Assembly: GCA_036323355.1 (NCBI GenBank) | Contig: AP028876.1 | Coordinates: 3,286,001-3,350,000 of the forward strand | Source: Gottschalkiaceae bacterium SANA | Lineage (GTDB): Bacteria > Bacillota > Clostridia > Tissierellales > GPF-1 | Length of the DNA stretch: 64,000 nucleotides | Direction of reading: 5' to 3' | Part shown: positions 24,030 to 33,614 of the stretch, piece after piece | How positions within the stretch are numbered: the first letter of the stretch is position 1 | How the letters are laid out: every line of letters starts with the position of its first letter | Program-made: the position numbers and the translations under genes | The notes under the pieces: generated by a model | What the model saw: only the letters and a program-made list of their open reading frames with translations | Databases searched by the model: none | Told to the model about the DNA's origin: nothing

Positions 24030-25091
24030 CTATTCGCTTCTCCAAATTTGATAGCGTGTATTGGCCGACAAGTACTCCACCTCGGCAGCCTTCAGGTTCA
24101 CTTGGGCTTCCGATCGTTTTCCCTGACTATCCAACAAATCGCTCTTCGAAATCAGACCTTCATTGTATTTCAACTTTGCATTCGTTGCCTGCATTTCAGC
24201 CACTTTGTCATATCGGAGGGCTGTTTCCAATCCCTTGAAAGCAAGAGCTGCTCGCTGCCAATCCTTCTGAATAGCAATCTCTGCATTCTGCTTGGCATCT
24301 TGATAAGTCAATAAGGCTTTTAGTGCCTCTTGATGTTTTTGCTTCCAAATTCGATCGTCAACGGTATAGCCTTCAGATGCTTTTGACTTCAATGCCTCTG
24401 CCCGCTCCCATTCTGCTTTGGTTCGAATAACCTCGGGATCTAGAGCAATCCACACCTCTAGTTCCGGCTGAGTCGGAAACCGTGCTTCAATTTCTTCCAT
24501 TGGCGCGATGGACGGATTTTCTATTTGAATTTGCTGCGCCAAAACAATTCTTGCAATCTCCACCTCTTGTTCTGCCGTAACCGCATCCGCCTCCGCCTGA
24601 GTCAGCACGGCAACAGCATCTTGACGATTCGCTTCAATGCTCATGCCCGCATTTAGTCGAACCGTTTCCATCTCAAGCTTCTGCTTTGCAACTTCAACCA
24701 TCTCTTGCTTCCACTGCAATTTCGCATTTGCAAAGCTTAAATCCAATGACTTTTCAAGCCCTTCCGCTTGAGCATTCAATTCTGCGATCCGGGTTTCTTT
24801 TTTTGCCGCTCTAACTTCGGCTTCAACAACATAAGGTTTCCATTCCTTGGTATCATAGCCCTCGAGTTCCGCTTGTCGATTCCCGGCACTTGATGCAAAT
24901 GCGGCATCCTCAATGGCTTCCTCTACCTTCAGACCCTGTATCTTTTCTTCCAGCCTTGCAATGGCAACCCTTTGATCCAATTCAAGGCTTCTCTGCTGAA
25001 TACTTGCCAAGTCCCAGCCATTCACGACGGCAAATCCAGCGCCTAACAAAACCGCCAAGGCTATCAGTATCATCAGTCCTTGTTTCTTCAT
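24030..25091 (-). CDS. TolC-like secreted coiled-coil protein
   Basis: A 353-residue protein with an N-terminal signal or anchor (MKKQGLMILIALAVLLGAGFAVV) and almost entirely long charged helices. MSIEANRQDAVAVLTQAEADAVTAEQEV and NEGLISKSDLLDSQGKRSEAQVNLKAAEVEY are typical TolC (OEP) repeat helices. The beta-barrel segments expected in an outer-membrane duct are hard to see, so it may be a helical relative. It overlaps the preceding TolC-like gene by 4 bp and is last in an operon led by an SLH protein. RBS GGGGTGA lies before the ATG. Confidence 0.68.
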   Translation of the reverse strand: MKKQGLMILIALAVLLGAGFAVVNGWDLASIQQRSLELDQRVAIARLEEKIQGLKVEEAIEDAAFASSAGNRQAELEGYDTKEWKPYVVEAEVRAAKKETRIAELNAQAEGLEKSLDLSFANAKLQWKQEMVEVAKQKLEMETVRLNAGMSIEANRQDAVAVLTQAEADAVTAEQEVEIARIVLAQQIQIENPSIAPMEEIEARFPTQPELEVWIALDPEVIRTKAEWERAEALKSKASEGYTVDDRIWKQKHQEALKALLTYQDAKQNAEIAIQKDWQRAALAFKGLETALRYDKVAEMQATNAKLKYNEGLISKSDLLDSQGKRSEAQVNLKAAEVEYLSANTRYQIWRSE

Positions 25092-26239
25092 GGTGTCACC
25101 CCGATTCCAATTCCAGGTCCAACCCCAGAAGCAAAGTCTAAAGACATTCTCGCTGTGTTATATTGCAAGGTTACAAGATCCGCTCCTTCTTCCAACTCTT
25201 TAAGGCCATTTTCTGTGCCCTCAAAAACTGCATCGGATACAAAACCTTCTTGTCTCTGATTTTTTAAATTCGCCAAAAAGATCCGCTTTGCATCTCGATT
25301 CCCTGCAATTGCAATCCGCTGTTGATTGGCGATGACTGCCTTGCGATAGGCCGTCTTCACCTCGACAGAAATATCTTCCTTGGCTTGAGTCAACTGAAGC
25401 ACCAACTGTTCCCGCTCTACGAGTAAGCGATTATAGATCTTTCTCAAACTTGCGTCATCTCTCAAACCAAAGGTTTCGTAGATTCCAATCTCCTGATCCT
25501 TCAGGGCAAGAAATTCCTGTACTTGCACTATCTCTAAACGCACTTGCTCTGCTGATTGTAAATAGGTCGATTCATCCAAAAGCGGCGCCTCCATCGCTTG
25601 CTCCCGTAGAAAATAAAACTCAGATTCCACAGGTTTTCCCATCATTTGATTCAACCTTCGTGTATAATCCTTTTTATCCATTTCCGCTCGCTCTAGTTTC
25701 AGCTTCGCCTCTTCCAAATCCGCCTGCGCCTTAAATCGATCGGTTTCCGTTGCCAACCCTCTATCGAAAGAAATTTGCACTCGGTCCCAGTTTTCATTCT
25801 GATTCTCTACATTCTCCGCTAATCGCCTTATCGCTTGTTGGCTCTGCATAATCCCCAACACCAATTGTCTAGCGCCTAAAACGACGGAATTCCTTGCAAT
25901 CTCCTCTCCCATTTGAGAGAGTTTGATCCCCATATCCAACTGCGCCGGCACATACTCCGTCAAGGAGATCACTTGCAATGCCGTTTGGCCCCCAAGGAGC
26001 GATGAAAGAGACCCCATTAAAGGACGCAGAGATTCCATGGATTCTTTTTGCTCGTCCAGACTCTCTTTTTGCAAACGCAATAGTTCCGTATCGGCGATTT
26101 GCTGTTGAATCTGACGATTATTTTCATTGATGGCTTTCTCAATCTCAGAAAACTGAATAACGTCTCCATCAGCAAAGCCGACAGATCCCGTTATCAATCC
26201 AGCAAATAAGAGTCCTACTATCCATTTTGCTTTTGCCAT
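25088..26239 (-). CDS. TolC-like secreted coiled-coil protein
   Basis: A 383-residue protein with a signal peptide (MAKAKWIVGLLFAGLITGSVGFA) and TolC-like paired helices: SFDRGLATETDRFKAQADLEEAKLKLERAEMD and RQEGFVSDAVFEGTENGLKELEEG. The C terminus is Gly-rich (GVGPGIGIGVTP). It lies 9 bp after the Ig-like protein gene and overlaps the next TolC-like gene by 4 bp, so the pair is coupled and may work as a hetero-oligomer (inference). No pump gene is in this operon, unlike the TolC-like gene at 5.7 kb. Confidence 0.7.
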   Translation of the reverse strand: MAKAKWIVGLLFAGLITGSVGFADGDVIQFSEIEKAINENNRQIQQQIADTELLRLQKESLDEQKESMESLRPLMGSLSSLLGGQTALQVISLTEYVPAQLDMGIKLSQMGEEIARNSVVLGARQLVLGIMQSQQAIRRLAENVENQNENWDRVQISFDRGLATETDRFKAQADLEEAKLKLERAEMDKKDYTRRLNQMMGKPVESEFYFLREQAMEAPLLDESTYLQSAEQVRLEIVQVQEFLALKDQEIGIYETFGLRDDASLRKIYNRLLVEREQLVLQLTQAKEDISVEVKTAYRKAVIANQQRIAIAGNRDAKRIFLANLKNQRQEGFVSDAVFEGTENGLKELEEGADLVTLQYNTARMSLDFASGVGPGIGIGVTP

Positions 26240-26248
26240 ACCTGCCCC

Positions 26249-27598
26249 CTATTCCACAACCAAAACCGTATGGGTTGCCAGTTTTCCCGTTTCTGTGATC
26301 AATCCCACTTGCAAGGTGCCCGCTTTTTTGCCACGAATGCGACCCGTATCTCGATTGATACTTGCCAATTCTGTATCGCCGACAAACCACTGTCCCGCAA
26401 CATCTTCGGTAATTTCCACCCCATACTGATCCTTGATCGTCAAGGTTTCACCTAGGTCAATGGATGTACCCACACGCACCACATAATCAAAGTCTTCATC
26501 AAATATGAATTCTTCAGGAGACGGTGCTTCTGAACTAATGGTAACATCCAAATAGGCCGCTCGTGTCAGTTGATGCCACAAGCCAATGCTTGCGGTTCCC
26601 GCACTCTGGCCAAAGATTTTTTCGTAATTTTCAGAAAAACCAACCAGGCCTGAATCGCTGCTAGTTGCATAGGTGATAAAACGATCCAGGGCGACTTCTT
26701 GGCCATCGGAAAGAAAACCACTCATCACCAAGTCTTTAGCATAGTCACTATTCTCGTCTTGGGCTTCTGTTTCCGGCGCTTGATTTCCTAATAAAGACTG
26801 CAAAAGGCTTGTTGTGTCAACTCCCGTTCCCGTCCCGTCAGTCAAACCATCAGTTAAGCCACCTAAACCCGTGCTTCCGCTATACAATCGACCCACGGCT
26901 TGCAAGCGATAAGCGCTTACTTCTTCTAGCTCAACGCCCGTTAAATAGAGTGCCGTGCTTGCATCTTCCAGCACCCCGTCCGGATCGTGAATGACCAAGG
27001 TGTAGCTCTTCGTTTTCTTTGCCTTAGGCGAAGAAAGAAAGAGGTCCATATTTTCATCCACCTGGCCTAGCACGTTTCCGTCAGAATCCTTGACTTCCAC
27101 ATAATAGGGATTTTCCAACTGGTATCCACGGCCGTACTGATCCACAATAGTCATATTATCATGGGTTAAAAGCAGGCCTGCTCCCTCTGCCGTTTTCCAG
27201 TGCAGGGACCCCCGCACACCTTCTACATAGGTCGGTTGACCGGGGATTTCAACGCTTACCATGGCCTGAGCCTTCACCCCGTCGCGCGTGATGGCGTAGA
27301 GATAAACATTTCCTTCTTTCGATGGCAAGAATGTCAACTTGGGCTTCAGGGTTTCTGCATCCCGTGACCAATACACAAAACTTCCATCCGAAGCGCCTAC
27401 CACGATCTCTTTTAAGGTCTGATAATCATCAATCACCTGGCCCGATTCATCCAATACCTGCAAGTCCAAGACCACAGGTTCATTGATTTCAACCACATCA
27501 TCACTAATAACAAATTCCATTTGCTGAACACCTGCAAACCCCGCCGACTGAACCAGGCATAAAAGGAGTGCAAAAATCACTATTTTTTTCTTCACCAT
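26249..27598 (-). CDS. Secreted Ig-like (BIG2-type) surface protein
   Basis: A 449-residue exported protein. A signal peptide (MVKKKIVIFALLLCLVQSAGFAG) is followed by beta-rich domains; the C-terminal ~70 residues resemble a bacterial Ig-like group 2 domain (DTELASINRDTGRIRGKKAGTLQV). DQYG motifs at two places match the DQYG-type modules of the large SLH proteins, but there is no SLH domain. It may be an SLH-free partner of the SLH protein encoded 7 bp upstream. AGGAGG before the ATG at 27598 fixes the start. Function unknown. Confidence 0.72.
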   Translation of the reverse strand: MVKKKIVIFALLLCLVQSAGFAGVQQMEFVISDDVVEINEPVVLDLQVLDESGQVIDDYQTLKEIVVGASDGSFVYWSRDAETLKPKLTFLPSKEGNVYLYAITRDGVKAQAMVSVEIPGQPTYVEGVRGSLHWKTAEGAGLLLTHDNMTIVDQYGRGYQLENPYYVEVKDSDGNVLGQVDENMDLFLSSPKAKKTKSYTLVIHDPDGVLEDASTALYLTGVELEEVSAYRLQAVGRLYSGSTGLGGLTDGLTDGTGTGVDTTSLLQSLLGNQAPETEAQDENSDYAKDLVMSGFLSDGQEVALDRFITYATSSDSGLVGFSENYEKIFGQSAGTASIGLWHQLTRAAYLDVTISSEAPSPEEFIFDEDFDYVVRVGTSIDLGETLTIKDQYGVEITEDVAGQWFVGDTELASINRDTGRIRGKKAGTLQVGLITETGKLATHTVLVVE

Positions 27599-27605
27599 AC
27601 TCCTC

Positions 27606-30488
27606 CTATCGCAGTTCAATCGTCAACTCCGCGCTTTGATCATTATCTGTCGTTGCTCGAATTCTAAACCGGTCACCCCGATGAATTCGTGACTCATCAA
27701 TGGATAAAACGCCGGTGGATGATCCAATCGTGATGCCCGTACGATCCTCAACATCATCATAAATAATGGTATATCTCGCCGGATCAAATTGGCTCAAAAC
27801 ATTGTATTGATCGCTAACCTGAAAATATAGCGCGTCAATCCGGTCATTCCCGTCATAATAGACATCCTGTCCATCCCATTCAAGAAAATGATTCAAGTTA
27901 ATCATCAACTTGTTAGCCGCTTGATCAAAGCGTTCCCCACGTTTCAAGGCAACCCTATCATCTTTTTCAATAGAAATCGATGAAGGTTGGCTATTGGCAT
28001 CAGACACCATGATGTTTCCTTCTACCTCTTCCGTATACGACCCATAATTAAGGGTTGCATAAACGGTTGCTGTATCCATACTGCCTTCTTGACTAAGCTG
28101 CGTCGCTTGAACAAAGGCTTTTTGACCATCGACAACCCGTTCAATCGGACCTCGTGTTGAAAACTCTCGAAGATCACTATCGCTGTCTTGGGCATCTACC
28201 CATAGTTCCACTTGATTTCCACCAACTTGCCCGTAAAGACGAATCTCTTTTCGATAATCTGAGCGAAGCTGCGGATAGGCATCCGTCAAAGGAACCTTCC
28301 TCGAATAATCATAGAGAAGTCCAATGGTTTCCATGCCAAATCCATCCAAATCAGCTACATCTACACTATGCATGATCAAGGAGAATGGCTTATACCCCTC
28401 CCCACCAATGCGAGCTTCGTAGGTTTTCGCGCCAAAATCTGCATCCTTGCTAAAGCTTATGGTGCCTGTACCAGATATGGAATCAGTCGAAGCAACAACT
28501 GCATCCTCATCATCAACTTCTGCAAGTTGAATCATAAAGCCGTTACTTAAATCCACCAATTGATTATATTGATCATAGATTAAAAAATCGTTGCGGCTCA
28601 AGGTAATCTGCGCATTCTCTGTCATCCAAGTCCGAACGCCTTCTGCCAGTCCACCGATTCGCACCGGCCGACTCTCTTCATAGACCCGTATCTCAAGGCT
28701 CTGCGTCTTTCCATTGGCTGTTGCCCACAAAGTTTGCACGCCCGCCTCGGTCGGGCGGTAAATCAAGCGAACCACTTGGGTTTCCTGATCTTCTTCAAAT
28801 CGTAAGCTAGGCATTCCAGGATCCAACTCCACCTCTTGGATCAAACTTGCATAATCCATCATTCGCATGCCGTATTGGTCATAGGCTTCAAAGGGCAATT
28901 CGGTAAGATTGTCTTCAATAACCATTTGGTCCGGTGCAAAGAACACGAAAGTATCCAGCGTACTGACCTTGCCAATTTTTATTTCTTGATAACCATAGCC
29001 ACCTGTAAATCGATCCACTGCCGTGACTCGAAGGATCTCTTCCTCCGGATATCCATGGGGAACCACATGGATCACTGCCAGGTCATCATCATCTGGATGC
29101 AGTGTCCATTTCACTTCCGCATTTCCCGTTGAGGAAGCAGAGAGCAACAGTCCATCATCCTCAGTATTCAGAATTCCATCCTCTCCAGCTACATAGGCAG
29201 CAAGAACAGGCCGGTCCTGCGAGCCAACAAGCACTGGCAAGGCATAAAAGTGGTCGTCATCCTCAATCGTATCTTGTAAAAAAGCAGTTTGATCCCCTAA
29301 AAAGTTCTTAATCTTTCCAATTTCAATAGTATCAATGCCTTTAACGCTTTCAATTACTCCTTGTTTGCTTGCAAGCAAGGTCTTCTCTTCCAACTGTAGG
29401 ATTCCTTGAAGAACAAGCCACGATTCTCCAGAAACCCATTCTCGATCACCTGTATTATTAATGGTCAATCGACCCTCTTCATTGTCTTCCACTGAAACCA
29501 GAGGAGAGGCCTGCCAGGAAATCTGTGACAAAATCGATTGATCCGTGATCTCTTGCCCATATTGATCCACTAGTCGATAATCCACCCAAATTTGATCAGT
29601 TTGGTAGGCCACTTGCGTCCAGGTATCCGTTACAATCTGCAAGCGTGCCGGCCTAGCTACATCTCCTGGTGTAAAGGAGGCGGTTGCCTCTTCAACTTGA
29701 ATCGTATATTTTGTTTCAAACAAGGGCAGGGTAGTTGTCACAATCATTTCATTGCCCTCTACTTCTACGCTTTCAAGAACAACATCCATCTTCCGTCTTG
29801 TCATCTTAAAGTCTTTCTCAAATCCGGATTGGTTTAACCCTATGGTCAACTCCCGTTCCCCAGTCTGCATCACAGAAACAATGGAAAGTACAGCTTCTTC
29901 GCTGTCAACCAAACCCAAGCCAAGCAAAGTCCCCAAAGTCACGTTCTCGCCTGCTGGTATCGCCGCTAAGGTGTTTTTCAGCATAATAGCACCAATTCCT
30001 CGACTAACGACTTCTGTTGGCTCAACATCCTTCAACAAGCCACGCTCTCTCGCCAATTGCGGAGCCTCCTCCACAGTGGGGTCTTCCCCCAGGACCCGAA
30101 GCAAAAAAAGTTCCATTTGATACATCTCTACGGGTTGGCCAAAGCCAAAAATTTCTTTGGAAGTTCCTTTTGTGATCCCCGTATCACTTGCCCATGCAAT
30201 GACAGGTTCCCACCACGGATCTGCAATATCCGTAAAATCGGGGCGCTTGTTAGTTGTTAGCGCCTGTAGCTCTTTTCCTTGCAGACGAGCAATCAAAAGC
30301 ATCAACTCTTCCCGCTTTAAGCTCTCATCCACTTTCAAGCTGACGCCATCACCACGAAAAATTCCCAATTTTACCATCTGATCTGCTGCCTGTCGCTCGA
30401 TTTCATTGCCTCCATCCAACTCCAAAGCGAAGCCCGATGCAGGTGATAGCAATACAAGTATGACTAGTAAACTGATGATCCGTTTCAT
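27606..30488 (-). CDS. Large SLH-domain S-layer-type protein
   Basis: A 960-residue exported protein. A signal peptide (~1-22) is followed by two SLH-like repeats (~30-150; KLGIFRGDGVSLKVDESLKREEL and FTDIADPWWEPVIAWASDTG), then ~800 residues of beta-rich Ig-like modules. Shared family marks are VDYRLVDQYGQEIT, a FFAPDQMVIEDNLTELPFEAYDQYG module, and a C-terminal YFQVSDQYN...GVLSI domain. SLH domains bind secondary cell-wall polymers. It leads an operon with the Ig-like and two TolC-like genes. It has its own promoter at 30519-30546, and GGAGG 8 bp before the ATG. It is one of four paralogs in this locus. Confidence 0.85.
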   Translation of the reverse strand: MKRIISLLVILVLLSPASGFALELDGGNEIERQAADQMVKLGIFRGDGVSLKVDESLKREELMLLIARLQGKELQALTTNKRPDFTDIADPWWEPVIAWASDTGITKGTSKEIFGFGQPVEMYQMELFLLRVLGEDPTVEEAPQLARERGLLKDVEPTEVVSRGIGAIMLKNTLAAIPAGENVTLGTLLGLGLVDSEEAVLSIVSVMQTGERELTIGLNQSGFEKDFKMTRRKMDVVLESVEVEGNEMIVTTTLPLFETKYTIQVEEATASFTPGDVARPARLQIVTDTWTQVAYQTDQIWVDYRLVDQYGQEITDQSILSQISWQASPLVSVEDNEEGRLTINNTGDREWVSGESWLVLQGILQLEEKTLLASKQGVIESVKGIDTIEIGKIKNFLGDQTAFLQDTIEDDDHFYALPVLVGSQDRPVLAAYVAGEDGILNTEDDGLLLSASSTGNAEVKWTLHPDDDDLAVIHVVPHGYPEEEILRVTAVDRFTGGYGYQEIKIGKVSTLDTFVFFAPDQMVIEDNLTELPFEAYDQYGMRMMDYASLIQEVELDPGMPSLRFEEDQETQVVRLIYRPTEAGVQTLWATANGKTQSLEIRVYEESRPVRIGGLAEGVRTWMTENAQITLSRNDFLIYDQYNQLVDLSNGFMIQLAEVDDEDAVVASTDSISGTGTISFSKDADFGAKTYEARIGGEGYKPFSLIMHSVDVADLDGFGMETIGLLYDYSRKVPLTDAYPQLRSDYRKEIRLYGQVGGNQVELWVDAQDSDSDLREFSTRGPIERVVDGQKAFVQATQLSQEGSMDTATVYATLNYGSYTEEVEGNIMVSDANSQPSSISIEKDDRVALKRGERFDQAANKLMINLNHFLEWDGQDVYYDGNDRIDALYFQVSDQYNVLSQFDPARYTIIYDDVEDRTGITIGSSTGVLSIDESRIHRGDRFRIRATTDNDQSAELTIELR

Positions 30489-30518
30489 TCATCTATCCTC
30501 CAACTCTCTTATGTCCTT

Positions 30519-30546
30519 ATTATAGCAAATCAGCATCAATAAACAA
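30519..30546 (-). promoter_or_regulatory. Sigma-A promoter of SLH gene at 27606
   Basis: On the minus strand TTGTTT (30541-30546) and TATAAT (30519-30524) are separated by 16 bp, about 30 bp upstream of the start. Confidence 0.65.
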
Positions 30547-30651
30547 GCGTTCATTATTCATTCTTCTTATCATTGCATACCCATTCTACCGGTTAATTCG
30601 CCGCCTTTCCAAAATCGTTGATTTACTTGTATATACGTAACAAGACGCATA

Positions 30652-30683
30652 AAAAATGGCTAGCTGAGAATAATCAGCTAGCC
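30652..30683 (-). terminator. Intrinsic terminator of SLH gene at 30698
   Basis: A perfect 10-bp stem, 30658-30667 with 30674-30683, is followed by a minus-strand A plus six T. Confidence 0.88.
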
Positions 30684-30697
30684 TGTGTCAACTTCTA

Positions 30698-33457
30698 TTA
30701 CTTTTTAATCGCAATTACCATGGTTCCTTCCACATCATTCAGTCCCATGGCCTTAATGGTCAATAAATCACCATCAGCCGGTGAACCCGAATAACTCAAA
30801 ATTCCATCGGTTGGGTGAATCGAATAGACCCCTGATGACCCCTCCGCTTTTTGCACGGATAGCGTATAGTACAATGGTTTAATTCCATTGGTTGTATTGT
30901 ACTGATCAATGACTTCAAATCGTACGGGAGTCTCCAATAAATTCTTTTTTGTTGAGGCATTCAAGTAAGCATTATAATCTGTCGTTCCTTTTTTCAAGAC
31001 GACCAAATTTTTGCTCGGTTCAAAAGAACTCTCATCAGACTCAAGCCCACTCATTGGATTCTCGGCCGTATCAATTCGAACAGCCTTTGGCTTTTCGTTA
31101 GAGACTTTCATTGGAATTTGATAATTATAAATCGTCTCGCCGTTATTAACAGTAACCAAAACGACTTCATTCTCATAGGAAACTGTATCCTCATCTGAAA
31201 TATTTCCTTGGATCGTTGTTCCAACTTTACTAATATGCGGACTTGGCGTTTGCACGCTAATGGCTGAGTCTGGGATCTCAAGTGTAAATCCATCAATCTT
31301 GCCTTCCACATTTACCTTGCGCTTATAATCCTCTCGATCTATACCAACTGCTGCTCCACCATATAAAACCTCATCCATACTCAAAGTAAACTCTTCAATA
31401 CTGGATAAATCATAGGATGCAACTGTAAACTCATAATCACTGCCTAGCAAGTCTTCACTTTCACCACTATCGTAGAGATAAGCTCGGAAATTCTCTTTCC
31501 CTTCCTCTACACCCGTAAAACGGAAGTCCCCACTTACCGATGACACCGTCACATACCCTTGAGAAACGCCATCGACTTCTACCCGTGTTGGGTAGCCGAT
31601 TAAGTATTTCGAAGTAGATGGAATATTTCTTCCATACTCATCGATATATTGAAGGTTTCGTTTCTGAATGGTGATCTCATGCCCCTTAATCATAGCCAGC
31701 AGTACATCCTGATCAATTCCTGCAATCGCTTCCGGTTTTGGTTCCGGATCCACAATCATTCGCGCACTGACTAACTTGTTATTCAGTCGCGCCATCTCAT
31801 AGCGAGTCCGTACCGGTTTATAGAACAATTGTGCTCGACCCGTTACTGGCTCACGACGCCAGACAAAAGCATCTGCATTGACAAAAACAATATTTGCATT
31901 AATTAAATCATCGTATTGATCCACTCGATTGCCTCGAATATCATAAGCGTTAAATGGAATTTCAATCTCTTCATTTTCAACTAAGATCTCATCCGGAGCA
32001 AAAAACTCGAATCGATCCAATGCGGCTTTCCCCGTTACCATAAATAGGTAGGTCTTGGTCATGGATCCTGCGGTTAATTGCAGGCGAATATCCTGTGTTT
32101 CCGCATTAACATCGGTCGGCTTGATTCGTACATAAGGAACAGGGTCTCCTTCAAACAGATCTGCATCGACGAATGCGTCACCTAAAGAAACTGCAAATTT
32201 CACTTTGTATCTATAAAAATCCTTTTTCGGAATTATGCGTCCAAACTCGTCATAGACGTAGACTGGAATACGCCAATCGTAATGATCCCCAAGGTCGCCA
32301 AAATTCATTTTATAATCCATTGCAGTGGTTGACGCATTGGTTAAATCCCCAAATTTCATGTAGTTGACCGAGGAACCCGCTTCCTTAATGCGAACCAATT
32401 TTCGGATTTCAGTTCCTGTTTTTGCATCAGCGCCATAAAGGATGAATGAATCATCCGGGAACGCTTTGGTTGTGGTTAATACAATCTTATTCATGGAAAT
32501 TCCTGCAATTGCATCAATCGAAACCCCAAAATACAAATCGGGGAATCGTACGGTTTCACCGAATTGATTCAAAGCGGTAAAGTAGGTCTCCGCCATATAA
32601 TCGTTCACCTTGGCAAAGGTTGTTGAATTCAAATAAATATCCGCCACATGGGCCTCTTCCCCAACAAAACCAAGAGAAAGGTCACCGGCATGCACGGTAT
32701 AGGTCAAATCTTCAAAAGCTGTTGTCATTTCAAGGGTTGCCACACTATGGCTTTCATCCCAGGTGATCAACTTGATCTTCTTGCCGTAGCTTTCTGATCC
32801 CTTCACGGTAAACATTGTATATGTCGGTTTCGTAAAGGCTATACGAATTTTCTTTTCTCCAATCTGTCGAACCGAATTTGCGGTAGCATAGGTAAAGCTC
32901 TGAGACGATACCCCAGAAGGGTTAATAGAGCCAATACTTACATCATGGTTCTTCTTGGGTGTATCTAATGCATGCAAACCGATTTCAGCAAATAAATCTA
33001 CCGTAACAGGTGTCGATGCAGAAGCGACAACGCCGTCAAGCAAACCAACATCACGAGCCATCATCATAACACCGTCCCAGCTTGGCCAATAATCCAAAAC
33101 CCGCAACCAAACTGCACATAATTCCTGTACGGTTGTTGTTTGATTATAACCAAACAAGAAATCTGTTTCACCAGAAATATACTCATTCATCACCATCCAT
33201 GCAATATATGGACGGTACATTGGATCCTCAACATCATTAAAAGCAGGCAAGACTTGCACGCGTTTGGCTTCTTGCTCTTTACCCAACATTCGAGTCACAT
33301 ACACAGCCATGTCCTGTTTCAAGACCTGCTGCGATCCCGCAATAGAGGGCGATAATACCCCAGCGGAGGCTAAAGCATCCGCATCACCACCAGCAAAAGC
33401 CGGGCTGACATTTATAAGAAGTATTACAATTATTATCATACTCAAAATTCGCTTCAT
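30698..33457 (-). CDS. Large SLH-domain S-layer-type protein
   Basis: A 919-residue exported protein: signal peptide MKRILSMIIIVILLINVSPAFA, two degenerate SLH repeats (LASAGVLSPS...; FNDVEDPMYRPYIAWMVMNEYISG), then beta-rich modules. The paralog module is present (FEFFAPDEILVENEEIEIPFNAYDIRG), here without the usual QYG. The C-terminal module reads RFEVIDQYNT...GVYSIHPTDGILSYSGSPADGD. The SLH motifs are weaker than in the 36694 paralog, so wall binding may be altered. It has its own promoter and terminator. Likely a minor or alternative S-layer component (inference). Confidence 0.83.
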   Translation of the reverse strand: MKRILSMIIIVILLINVSPAFAGGDADALASAGVLSPSIAGSQQVLKQDMAVYVTRMLGKEQEAKRVQVLPAFNDVEDPMYRPYIAWMVMNEYISGETDFLFGYNQTTTVQELCAVWLRVLDYWPSWDGVMMMARDVGLLDGVVASASTPVTVDLFAEIGLHALDTPKKNHDVSIGSINPSGVSSQSFTYATANSVRQIGEKKIRIAFTKPTYTMFTVKGSESYGKKIKLITWDESHSVATLEMTTAFEDLTYTVHAGDLSLGFVGEEAHVADIYLNSTTFAKVNDYMAETYFTALNQFGETVRFPDLYFGVSIDAIAGISMNKIVLTTTKAFPDDSFILYGADAKTGTEIRKLVRIKEAGSSVNYMKFGDLTNASTTAMDYKMNFGDLGDHYDWRIPVYVYDEFGRIIPKKDFYRYKVKFAVSLGDAFVDADLFEGDPVPYVRIKPTDVNAETQDIRLQLTAGSMTKTYLFMVTGKAALDRFEFFAPDEILVENEEIEIPFNAYDIRGNRVDQYDDLINANIVFVNADAFVWRREPVTGRAQLFYKPVRTRYEMARLNNKLVSARMIVDPEPKPEAIAGIDQDVLLAMIKGHEITIQKRNLQYIDEYGRNIPSTSKYLIGYPTRVEVDGVSQGYVTVSSVSGDFRFTGVEEGKENFRAYLYDSGESEDLLGSDYEFTVASYDLSSIEEFTLSMDEVLYGGAAVGIDREDYKRKVNVEGKIDGFTLEIPDSAISVQTPSPHISKVGTTIQGNISDEDTVSYENEVVLVTVNNGETIYNYQIPMKVSNEKPKAVRIDTAENPMSGLESDESSFEPSKNLVVLKKGTTDYNAYLNASTKKNLLETPVRFEVIDQYNTTNGIKPLYYTLSVQKAEGSSGVYSIHPTDGILSYSGSPADGDLLTIKAMGLNDVEGTMVIAIKK

Positions 33458-33487
33458 CTCAGTCCTCCTAGATATTCCTATAGCTTT

Positions 33488-33516
33488 ATTATACCTAACT
33501 CACAAGAGTTAAACAA
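33488..33516 (-). promoter_or_regulatory. Sigma-A promoter of SLH gene at 30698
   Basis: TTGTTT (33511-33516) and TATAAT (33488-33493) on the minus strand are 17 bp apart. Confidence 0.68.
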
Positions 33517-33577
33517 GAAATTGCCAATTTACTAAAAATAAGGAATATTTTTCACGACTTTCATGGAATCCAAACAG

Positions 33578-33604
33578 AAAAAAAGACGGCCCCGAAGGAC
33601 CGTC
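33578..33604 (-). terminator. Intrinsic terminator of SLH gene at 33615
   Basis: An 8-bp stem (33585-33592 with 33597-33604, one G-T pair) with a TTCG loop on the minus strand and seven T. Confidence 0.88.
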
Positions 33605-33614
33605 AATTCATTTA

